Made by a program: the position numbers and the translations under genes. This document shows positions 33,985 to 42,477 of a stretch of DNA of 64,000 nucleotides, in pieces. The first letter of the stretch is position 1. Each line of letters opens with the position of its first letter. The stretch comes from Uranotaenia lowii. Lineage: Eukaryota; Arthropoda; Insecta; Diptera; Culicidae. Location: the NCBI RefSeq assembly GCF_029784155.1, contig NC_073692.1:161167582-161231581 (forward strand). Reading direction: 5' to 3'. The notes beneath the pieces are model-generated. The model was not told where the DNA came from. It was given only the letters and a program-made list of their open reading frames with translations, and did no database searches.

Positions 33985-36900
33985 TTAGCCTGTTCTGGGC
34001 AGATTAGCCTTTTTAAGGTGATTAGCATAGAATACTCCTAATCTTTTTCCGGTCGTCGACTCGAGCTCGTAACAATGTTTACCAAGTACTTTCCTTACGA
34101 CGGCGAGTTCAAACTTAGGGGCCAGTTTTGAGCAAAATCCTTTAGCCTTATCCGACAGGTCAAATGTTCTTTTAAGAACCGTTTCTCCTTCAGAATAAAT
34201 AGGGCAATTAGAGTTAGAGCGAAGATTATAAGTTTTCTTGTGACGTTCGTAAGCCTTCGTTAGATTTTTCCGAATTTCTTCGAACAGCTTCTTACGCGAT
34301 TCGTCTTCTTCCTGAGTAGTTCCTGATAGTTGTTCGTTTCTCATTTGTTGATATTCTTTACCATCTGAAATTCTTTCGCGACCGAATACCACGAAGTATG
34401 GCGAATGTTTTGTTGAGTCATGGACTGCACTACGAATAGCACAGGCAATAGTCTGAAGGTCGTCAGCCCAGTTTTTATGCTGATTGATCGTTGCTCGTAT
34501 AGCCGTCGTTATTACACGATTCACACGTTCCGTGTTGTTCACCTGAGGGTGGTATGCAGGTGTCAACCAATGGTTTACTCCGTATTCCTCCAGAAGACTT
34601 TTGAACAATTTTGAAGTAAATTGAGTACCGTTATCGGTTAAAATTACTTCCGGAACTCCGAATAGCAGAAAAATCATATTTTTCACGAATTCTGTGAGTG
34701 AACTCGCTTTCGCTCCCCTAAATGGCTGAACTAAAATGAATTTGCTGAACACATCTGTTGCTACAAGCAAACAGGTGTGTCTCGCTTTTCCTGAAGCCGG
34801 TAAAGGTCCAACAAAATCCAATGTAACGAATTGCCAAGGAAATTGGACGAATTCTTTTTGACTTCCCATTGGCGGAGTAGAGTTTATGTTTCCCGCTTTG
34901 GATGTTTGGCATTTTAGGCACTCCTGACAAAATTGCTTCACCTGTTTAGCCATTCCTGGCCAGAAAAAACGTATTTTAAGCGCTAGTAGTGTTTTCTCTT
35001 GACCAAGGTGGGCAATTTCATGCTCGGTCTTAATGATTTTTTTTCTTTCGTTCTCCCGTGGAAACAATTTCCATTTAAAGCGAGGATCATCTGTTGTGTT
35101 GCGATTTGGTTCAAGCTGATAGATTTGTCCATCCGTCACTCGGTGCTTAGGAAATTTATCTGGGTTTTCCAATATTTGTTTGATAAGTTGATCGTATTCA
35201 GTATCCATATTGGCATCAATCAAATCAATGGATCTCGACAAACAATCTGCGGTGATATTCTTAGAGCCCTTACGATACTCGAGTTGAATATCATAAGATT
35301 GTATTTTAAGGGCCCATCGGAGTAGTTTTGAATTACCCGATTCTATTCCGATGGTGAACAACCACAAAAGACTACGAGCATCCGTTATTACCTTGAACTT
35401 TGAACCCTCCACATAGTGTCTGAAGTTTTCAATAGCTAGTAAGACACCGAGACATTCTTTCTCCACGCTCGCGTATGCTCTTTGAGTCCTACTCAGCTTC
35501 TTACTAAAATAAGCTATTATTCTAGTTTCGCCTTCCTGTTCCTGGGTTAAAGCGGCTCCAACGGCGGTATCGGAAGCATCCGATTCGATAGCAAAAGGCT
35601 TTGAGAAATCCGGGTTAGCAAGAATAGGAGCTGAACACAAAACCGATTTTAATTCAGAAAAAGCTTCTTCAGCTTTCTCGTTCCAAGCAAATTTCTTATT
35701 CGTCTTCTTGAGCAGATCAGTAATAGGGACAGTTACCTTGCTGTAGTTTTTAATGTACCTCTGGTAAAATCCAGCTAAACCCAACAATCTTCTGACGTCT
35801 TTTACATTTTTCGGCCGTGCATAATTAAGAATTGCTGAAATTCGTGAACTATCAATTGCTACTCCTTTTTCTGTTAGCAAATACCCTAAATACCGTATTT
35901 GTCTCCGGCAAAACCTGGACTTTTCCAGTGATATTGTAAGATTGGCCTTTTTCAGTCGCTCAGCTACTATTTTTACCAATCTAAGATGTTCCGTGAGGGT
36001 CTTTGTCGCTATCACGATGTCATCCAGGTATACAAATACTGCTGGCATGAGATCGAATCCTATCGTCCTGTCCATGAGTCTGTTCATTGCAGCAGGTGCT
36101 CCGGTCACTCCGAACGGGCAAACCTTGAACTGGAACAATCCAAGCTTCGTACGAAATGCTGTATGTTTCCTGCATTCTTCTCGAAGAGGAATTTGGAAAT
36201 ATGCATCTTTAAGGTCGATTATGGAAAAGAACTTTGCATGCTCTAACCGTTGGAATATTTCCAGCATATTCCGGATAGGGTATGTGTCCTTCATTGTCAA
36301 GCTGTTCAGGCGCCGCGAATCCAAGCAAACTCGGATCTTCCCGTTGGACTTCCTTACAGGAACCAACGGATTTGTCCACTCGCTCACGCACTCTTCAATC
36401 ACGTCCATGTTTTTGAACCTTTCGATCTCAGCGTCGATTTCGGCCTGTATACTCGGAGAGCATCTGTAGATCGGTTGGTTACGAGGTTTTGCCCCCTCTT
36501 TTAAAACAATATTATGCTCAATAACATTAGTTCGCCCCAATTTCCCGCTACTTGTGAATTCGAATTCCTTGATGGCTTCTAGAAGCTGACTTTTTTCCTC
36601 AGAACTGAGCTCATGTTCAGTCTCAATCATTTCTAGGGTAGGTTCTGGTGGTTTGTCAGGAACATCGAAAGTAGGAATGTCTAATGTTCCATCCGTTTCT
36701 TCGATTTTGATTTTAGGTAATAGGTCTATGGGTTCAAGATTAAACGCGATGGATTCCTCCTGACCTTCGAACTCACCAATTAACTCTGGACCATTCCCAA
36801 GGTCGACCATCGGCTTGATACCAAAACTCCGCCAGAAATTACAACCCAGTATTGGTTTGGATATTTCTGGTACTACAACGGTTGGTACTACTCTAGTAAT

Positions 36901-37239
36901 ATTTTTGTATGTGTATGGAATATTTAAATATCCAACACATTTGTATTCCGTACTATCTGCAGTACAAACTCTCAACTTCGTTGGTTGAATTTTCAACCCA
37001 TATTTTTCTGCGAGGTGTAAGGAATTTATTACGCTAATTCCGGCACCAGAATCCAAAAGAGCGATGAGTTCAGAGTCAAAAACTTGAACTTTTAGATACG
37101 GACATTTTCGAGAATGAATTTTAATGGTATGAAGTTGATTAACAGGGTCGAAATTTAAATCTAACTTTTCAGAAGGAACTTTTTCTGTTCTTGGGACGCT
37201 TCGGTTCCTATCAAGGCATCCCCTTACTGGTTTCCCGGT
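33985..37239 (-). CDS. pol: pol: protease, reverse transcriptase, RNase H and integrase
   Basis: A 1084-codon frame that opens right after a TAG (37240-37242) and has no own early ATG, so it must be made by -1 frameshifting from gag. Residue numbers count from the first open codon. The aspartic protease has its DSGAG motif at about 63. Reverse transcriptase has LKDAYF near 342 and the catalytic YLDD at about 404. RNase H has ESDASD near 552. The integrase HHCC zinc site has H at about 740 and 744 and C at about 774 and 777, and its catalytic D808, D869 and E904 give a D-D(34)-E spacing, one residue shorter than the usual 35. The C-terminal tail has a chromatin/GPY-F-like look (SKLAPKFELAVV). 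No internal stop and no missing catalytic residue were seen. Confidence 0.95.
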   Translation of the reverse strand, partial: TGKPVRGCLDRNRSVPRTEKVPSEKLDLNFDPVNQLHTIKIHSRKCPYLKVQVFDSELIALLDSGAGISVINSLHLAEKYGLKIQPTKLRVCTADSTEYKCVGYLNIPYTYKNITRVVPTVVVPEISKPILGCNFWRSFGIKPMVDLGNGPELIGEFEGQEESIAFNLEPIDLLPKIKIEETDGTLDIPTFDVPDKPPEPTLEMIETEHELSSEEKSQLLEAIKEFEFTSSGKLGRTNVIEHNIVLKEGAKPRNQPIYRCSPSIQAEIDAEIERFKNMDVIEECVSEWTNPLVPVRKSNGKIRVCLDSRRLNSLTMKDTYPIRNMLEIFQRLEHAKFFSIIDLKDAYFQIPLREECRKHTAFRTKLGLFQFKVCPFGVTGAPAAMNRLMDRTIGFDLMPAVFVYLDDIVIATKTLTEHLRLVKIVAERLKKANLTISLEKSRFCRRQIRYLGYLLTEKGVAIDSSRISAILNYARPKNVKDVRRLLGLAGFYQRYIKNYSKVTVPITDLLKKTNKKFAWNEKAEEAFSELKSVLCSAPILANPDFSKPFAIESDASDTAVGAALTQEQEGETRIIAYFSKKLSRTQRAYASVEKECLGVLLAIENFRHYVEGSKFKVITDARSLLWLFTIGIESGNSKLLRWALKIQSYDIQLEYRKGSKNITADCLSRSIDLIDANMDTEYDQLIKQILENPDKFPKHRVTDGQIYQLEPNRNTTDDPRFKWKLFPRENERKKIIKTEHEIAHLGQEKTLLALKIRFFWPGMAKQVKQFCQECLKCQTSKAGNINSTPPMGSQKEFVQFPWQFVTLDFVGPLPASGKARHTCLLVATDVFSKFILVQPFRGAKASSLTEFVKNMIFLLFGVPEVILTDNGTQFTSKLFKSLLEEYGVNHWLTPAYHPQVNNTERVNRVITTAIRATINQHKNWADDLQTIACAIRSAVHDSTKHSPYFVVFGRERISDGKEYQQMRNEQLSGTTQEEDESRKKLFEEIRKNLTKAYERHKKTYNLRSNSNCPIYSEGETVLKRTFDLSDKAKGFCSKLAPKFELAVVRKVLGKHCYELESTTGKRLGVFYANHLKKANLPRTG
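37193..37236 (-). promoter_or_regulatory. programmed -1 ribosomal frameshift signal between gag and pol
   Basis: GGGAAAC (37230-37236, element strand) sits in the gag frame as G-GGA-AAC, the canonical X-XXY-YYZ heptamer. A 7-nt spacer follows, then a stem GGGATGC (37222-37216) pairing with GCGTCCC (37199-37193) over 7 bp with one G-T pair and a 16-nt loop. The gag and pol frames overlap by only about 16 nt and this is the only slippery site inside. Geometry matches known retroviral and gypsy signals. Confidence 0.85.
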
Positions 37240-39041
37240 CTAGAAAAATTCGGATTGTTCCCATTAAACCCGCAACGAGGACAATTTCGAATTGTTCTCC
37301 CCAGTTCCCCACAACCGTAACAAAACACGACCTTAGTTTCTGAACACTCGCGCCAGCCATGGCCTAGCTTCTTGCAGTTCCAACACAAAATCTGCTTGAC
37401 TTGATCGGAGTACGGTTGACGATCTGGCCTTGATGAATTCTGATTCGTTCCGGGTTGATTGTTGTAGGGCCGCGTTCTGACCTGGTCGGGCTGCTGTTGT
37501 CGATCCAACCTCGATGTATTTTGGTTTATTCCGGAATGGCTGTTGAATGGACGCGTTCTGATGACATCTATCTCTTCCGTACCGCTGTCATTGTTGTCCG
37601 AATAACCGTGCTCCACATTATGGATCTGCCGTTGATTTCGAGATTCTAGATGACTGTGTGGGTTCATATCCGCTGCGTCAATTCTATGGTTCACCTCAAT
37701 CAAGTGTTCCAAATTTACTACCTCGATGACTGAGAGTTTCGACTGGTAATGGTGTCGCATATTTTCCCAAATCACCTGAAATTTATCGCGTCTAGACATG
37801 GGTCTTGAGAGCATTTTATTAAGTCGTTCAATCTCCGTCACAAAAGCGATGAACGACTCCCCTCTAAACTGCTTCCGCTCGTGTATCTTCTGTCGTATGC
37901 CTTGATCTTGGTTCGGATTACCAAATCGATAACGGATTTTGGCCTCAAATTGTTCCCACGTTGAAATTTCTTCGATGTACGTGAAGAACCAATCCGATGC
38001 TCGGCCTTCCAGTACCAGATGTACATCTCGAAGTAACGCGTGATCAGAAACCCCTTCCCTATCTGCGATAATTTTCAATTTGAAGAGAAAATCTTCAACG
38101 GATGATTTTCCATCACCGGAGAAAGATATCTTCCAATTTTCGATTCGGCGATATTGACGATACTCTCTTTCGCGACCTTGAGTGGAAAATCTTGACTGCA
38201 GACTAGTATCACTGCCTCTAGGAAACCTCCTACTACGATCCCTGAACCCCTGCGGAAAAGACTGGCGTAAATTTGATTGCTGACCAGCATCGCTGCTATC
38301 GCTGTCGCCTTCGTGCTGTGGAAAATTCCCTCTACCATGATTAGACAATCTCGGAATTTCAAACGCCAAACTATTTGGTTGTGGCCCTTCGCGATTAGGT
38401 TGCCTGTTTTGCCTTGAACAGTTCAACTCCTGTGTTGGTTGATCCCCAACTCTAGCACGTGTTAACAGTGACTCTAGCTCCTGAATCCGCCGAACCAAAT
38501 CGTCGTAAGAAGGCCTAGTATCATGTTCTACGAAAGATTTCGGTATGGCTCCCTTCGACTGGTCAACTTCTTTTGGAAGTTCCTTCGAGTTCGAACGCTC
38601 AAACGCAACCGCTGAATGAAATTGCTCCTCATCCCCTGTCGTTAAAGTCTCACTACTCTTTGAAGGTTTTTTAAGTACCCTATAGATTTCTTTTTTCATT
38701 TGTAATCTTCGCGACTCTTCGTTACTATCTGCTCCCTGATGTCTGTTCAGTCTGAAGTAATAATGTCGTAGCCTTGACTCGGTCCTTAGGTCTAGCTTAT
38801 CACCTGCTAATCCCAGAAGTTGTTGCAAACGATTTTCTATGAAATCTGCTTCCTGAGCAAAAGTATAAGGCGGTGGATATTGTCTCCCTTCAGCCTGATC
38901 GTCTTTAAATAACTTTCGTAACAATCTCTGTTTTCCTTGCAAATCTAACGTTTCTGCTTCTTTAGAACGCCCACGCAATTGAATCTCATAATCAACTTCC
39001 TCGTTAGTTAAATTATCAGCCGAAGGATACAAAATCGACAT
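37224..39041 (-). CDS. gag: gag: capsid/nucleocapsid polyprotein
   Basis: A 605-aa protein that should form the particle shell and bind element RNA. I start it at MSILYPSAD (39041), the first ATG; the frame reaches 19 codons further up only from non-ATG codons. A Retrotrans_gag-type capsid domain is recognisable at roughly 310-470 (WKISFSGDGKSSVEDFLFKL, then FFTYIEEISTWEQFEAKIRY). The nucleocapsid has one canonical knuckle, CWNCKKLGHGWREC (553-566). A second, CYGCGELGRTIRNC (574-587), has Arg in place of the zinc-binding His. The middle is Arg/Gln/Ser-rich and charged. The stop at 37224-37226 lies six nt past a slippery heptamer, linking gag to pol. Confidence 0.93.
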   Translation of the reverse strand: MSILYPSADNLTNEEVDYEIQLRGRSKEAETLDLQGKQRLLRKLFKDDQAEGRQYPPPYTFAQEADFIENRLQQLLGLAGDKLDLRTESRLRHYYFRLNRHQGADSNEESRRLQMKKEIYRVLKKPSKSSETLTTGDEEQFHSAVAFERSNSKELPKEVDQSKGAIPKSFVEHDTRPSYDDLVRRIQELESLLTRARVGDQPTQELNCSRQNRQPNREGPQPNSLAFEIPRLSNHGRGNFPQHEGDSDSSDAGQQSNLRQSFPQGFRDRSRRFPRGSDTSLQSRFSTQGREREYRQYRRIENWKISFSGDGKSSVEDFLFKLKIIADREGVSDHALLRDVHLVLEGRASDWFFTYIEEISTWEQFEAKIRYRFGNPNQDQGIRQKIHERKQFRGESFIAFVTEIERLNKMLSRPMSRRDKFQVIWENMRHHYQSKLSVIEVVNLEHLIEVNHRIDAADMNPHSHLESRNQRQIHNVEHGYSDNNDSGTEEIDVIRTRPFNSHSGINQNTSRLDRQQQPDQVRTRPYNNQPGTNQNSSRPDRQPYSDQVKQILCWNCKKLGHGWRECSETKVVFCYGCGELGRTIRNCPRCGFNGNNPNFSRPGNQ

Positions 39042-39827
39042 TTTAACTAATTTCGTTTTCGACTTTTTCAGATGCAATGATACCAACGAGAACAACAACC
39101 AATCGGAGGATTAATCAACGGACTTACAAATCTACGAATTTTGCGGACTTACAAACCAAAGACGGGTGCAGCTCAAAATATGCAATAAGATTTTTTTTTT
39201 AAGCAACCAGTAGTTTGAACAGATAACGATTGATAACAGACCAATAATAGTTTTTCAGAAGAGTTTTGATTATAATTACTGCAATTTTAATTTAGTACGG
39301 AAATTGATTTTTGAAGAATTGCAGATTAGAAGAAAAATTGTAGCCTAATAATAACAAAATACGATTGAATTCTATTCGAAACTAGCCTAAATAGTACGTC
39401 TTCTTAGAATTAACGATTATTATTTATAAATAGGACGGCTTACAAAAATGACAAAGTCTAGGACAACTACCCTAGATAAATGATAAATTTGCGTACAAAA
39501 ATAGTACGGCTTGCAATAAATAGGACAATATGAATAAATTAACGAAGAGAAGTAATGAATAGGACGTACTGAATAAATAACGAAAATTCCTAATAAATAG
39601 GACGATATGCAATAAATCATAAAGAAAATATATCAAATAGGACACTATGAAGCAATAAAAATGTAATAATAGTTATGTTCAACTAGACTAGAGCAATATA
39701 TAACCATTTTTAAGACAACGACTGTTTTTTTTTATATACAATCAGAAGGAAATTTTTTTGCTATTTTCCCAAAACTAAAGCCTTAATTGAAAAAAACAGC
39801 CTCTTTTAATACGTTGGGCGCCAGTTC
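39042..39827 (-). other. leader (5' UTR) of the gypsy-class element
   Basis: 786 bp between the 5' LTR and the gag ATG. 39387-39643 holds about seven copies of AATAGGAC or AATAGTAC (for example 39429, 39518, 39559, 39596, 39636), often preceded by AATA. This is too regular for chance in AT-rich DNA. The position is like the host-protein-binding repeats in the gypsy leader, but the motif is different. Confidence 0.6.
39811..39823 (-). promoter_or_regulatory. primer-binding site for tRNA-Lys
   Basis: On the element strand TGGCGCCCAACGT begins 4 nt after the 5' LTR. It is complementary to the 3' end of insect tRNA-Lys (ending ...ACGTTGGGCGCCA), as in gypsy-type elements, and primes minus-strand DNA synthesis. 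Confidence 0.88.
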
Positions 39828-41791
39828 TAGCAGGCGCGGGGGTGGGATTCTCTTAATCAGTTTCGCGTTCATAAACGAGCGATTTAAGCGCCACCTCTTT
39901 CGAGGACCGCTCGTCGAGTTTTATTGCCCGGCGAGAAACCCAACCTCAGGGCGGGTTTTACTAAGAATCCAAAAGCGGATGCGGAAACGATCGGGAGACC
40001 AAAGTTAAGGAGAAGTACTAGGGAAACTACACCTTCGATTCGAAGAGGTAGCTGGGACGCGAACCACGGTCTATCCGTTTGAAAAAAAACACACGCTTGC
40101 GTGATCGTCACAGGAGGAACTCACTTACCGGTTTTCCCCTGGGTGACCGAAGCATAAGCGAGGGAACTGTTTTCTCGAGCAGTTCTTCCCGAAGCAAAAA
40201 AAAACAAACTACAAAAAACTAGAAACTAAAAAACGAACGGATAAACACGTGAAATCACCTTTTTCAATCAGACTTAATGTTCTGGGAAAGCATGAACTCT
40301 CTTATTTTTCAACAAAATACATTATTGGCGGTTGAAAAAGTTTGTATTGAGACGAAATGAAACGGAAAAAACATATTTTACATTTTTGTACAATTTCTTA
40401 AGCTAAGTTTTTATTTTAATTTTTACCTAGGATTACATATTAGCTTTTTGGGGGTTCCTTTCCCTGCTTTCCCTACGTGTGCTTAGTGAGTGAGAATGGG
40501 CTGTTATTGGCGCAGCCTTCTCAACTGGGAAACCTCGTGACTTAAAGGGTTTCCAAAAAACTGTGTGTGGCTAATTTTAGAATGGCCAAATATATCTCCT
40601 TCACATGCGCATGGGTTATTTTTAGTTGTACTTACAGTACCATTTCTGCTTACGTCGGCAAAGTAGAGCTGATTGTTGCGGGGTTGTCGAAAATAGATTC
40701 GACTGCTGGGCGGAGTATCACCGGCTCATCAGTGACCGGGAACGGCGTTGATTACGGCGTGTCGATGTTGGCGAAAACTCAGCGGTGATGATGCTGCAGA
40801 TCAGCAGCGAATCAGTCTTGGTGGCCTGGAAAGGGTTGTAACGGGCAGACCACTGAACCACGTGTTGACGGGTGGTTCACTTCCGACAATTCCTGGTCGG
40901 GAAAACCTCGATCCTGTTCCGTGCACCTTCAGCGGGTTCGAGCGGCAGGTCAGCTAGCTATCGCTAGAAGCGTTGTGTTTGCTCCCTAATAAAAAACCGT
41001 TGAACGGCTGTTCAACGAAAAAAAATTAGCACACACAGTCATTCACACACAGAAACCATAGATTTTTTTACCTTTTTTGTTTTTAAAGGCGAGCACACGA
41101 TTTGAGCACACGACAACTAGCTAGCTAAACTAAATCGTCCTGTTAATGAAGGAACATAATATGGAAAAATTAAATCTAATCTAGAAGGACACTTCACGTG
41201 TTCACATTACATCTACGAAACGCGGCCAAGTACAAAAACACTCGCTTGGGCTTAAATCACGGTCAGGATCAAAGTGGAAGAGGTGAATTCCTGGGAACCT
41301 CAGTAAGGTCGCAAGTTTGGAAAATCTGGTTTTTTTCAAAGGAATTCCGATGATCCCCGAAGGCGGTCATCGACCTTTCAAGCGTCGGTGTTTGTCATAG
41401 ATGCGCTCTCGGCACGGTTTGGTAGCATCCCTTTCCTTCCCACATAAAATCAATCTACCCTCTCATTTCGATCCGCCCTTGGATCCCAACATTTACGAGG
41501 TCAAACTCTGAAGGCGACGCTAAATCAAGAACGCCTGAAATAGTCCCGATTAAGTTCGACTTCCTATGAAGAAGAACTGGTATGCAAGATTGGATGCAGT
41601 GTTATGAAGTGAAGCGCGTGGTCTGAATGCATACCTTTCTATGTAATAGCATTTTGAAAAGGCTTATTTTGTCTTGTTGCTCTTGGTTAATGTTATCAAT
41701 AATAATTGTACTAATCACGAATAAATAAATAAATAACGAAATGTATACAAATATATCTAGGTAAATATTTACAACATGTAACAGTGTTACA
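39828..41791 (-). repeat. 5' LTR of the gypsy-class element
   Basis: 1964 bp, apparently identical to 29481-31444 at a constant offset of 10347. It should hold the element's promoter and RNA start; I could not place a TATA box or start site with confidence. Confidence 0.95.
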
Positions 41792-42448
41792 ATTTCTATA
41801 ACTTATTTTTTCAACTCCAAAAAATACACCATCTAAATTCTAAAGCTAATCAGGAGCTGGATGTGCTTATAATGCAGAAAATTAGGAATTTACTAAAAAA
41901 ACTGTCCTGATTCACGCTATTGATCGGTTTTCAAAATTCTATCTCCATAAAGTCGATATGCAATAAATTCCAATATGCGAATCTTTTTCTTTCACATAGA
42001 AATTTATGTAAACTCGAACCGGGTAGATCAGCCTACCTTCTTCAAGCAGTGGAGGACAACATTGGAAAAGATAAGGGAGCTCCCATGTAAGTTTAAGATG
42101 AAGAGCTTTTTTGCGTACGGATATTTGGCATAACTCAAAAATAGATGTGACAAATGTTTTTATGAAAGTTCGTAACTTCCCACTTTGGGAAAAAGGAGGA
42201 AAATCCATAAATTTTGACATTATTTAAGTCATTATGAAGCTTTAAAAACTGAGTACAAATTTTTGATCTTGAAAAACAAATTTAGAGATCAAGTCTCAGT
42301 CAATAATATATACCATCTTTGAATCGCAAATCGGAACTCCAGCTGCAGCTCTCATTTCAAAGTTTTTGGTTCTGACCTATGATGAGGTTTGATTAAAAAA
42401 AATGCTTTCAAAAATTTAAATTTTTACAAATTACATTTATTTTTGGAA

Positions 42449-42477
42449 GGTGTAGCAAAGCACACCGGGTCAGCTAG
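42449..42477 (+). other. Helitron-type 3' terminus: hairpin plus CTAG
   Basis: GGTGT (42449-42453) pairs with ACACC (42462-42466) around 8 nt; GGGTCAG then leads to CTAG at 42474-42477, followed by T. This is the termination-hairpin layout of Helitrons. Confidence 0.7.

Larger units (their letters stand above)
29481..41791 (-). mobile_element. full-length Ty3/gypsy-class LTR retrotransposon
   Basis: A 12.3-kb element read on the minus strand: 5' LTR (41791-39828), tRNA-Lys primer site, 0.8-kb leader, gag (39041-37224), pol (37239-33985), 2.5 kb of non-coding or unknown DNA, 3' LTR (31444-29481). Domain order protease-RT-RNase H-integrase places it in Ty3/gypsy. The long LTRs, the gag zinc-knuckle pattern and the integrase end (PQVNNTERVNR) recall the Osvaldo/Ulysses-like group, which is inference. 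The LTRs agree with no indels (constant 10347-bp offset) and in every stretch compared, so insertion was recent. No env gene was found. No clear 4-5-bp target duplication is visible. Confidence 0.93.
27817..42477 (+). mobile_element. probable Helitron split by the LTR retrotransposon
   Basis: The left end is A followed by TCTATATATATAAAAATGAA, then GTCTGTCTGTCTGT and the GACTCGGAAACTACTGAACC block, typical of insect Helitron 5' regions. The right end at 42474-42477 is CTAG followed by T. A perfect GGTGT/ACACC hairpin (42449-42466) stops 11 nt before it. Together these match the A|TC...CTAG|T pattern. Removing the LTR element (29481-41791) would leave about 2.35 kb, a normal size for a non-autonomous Helitron. 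No Rep/helicase frame is visible. That the two ends belong to one element is inference. Confidence 0.55.

Noticed and set aside
34420..36504. Plus-strand frames of 60-175 codons
   Set aside because: Shadows of the pol frame on the opposite strand.
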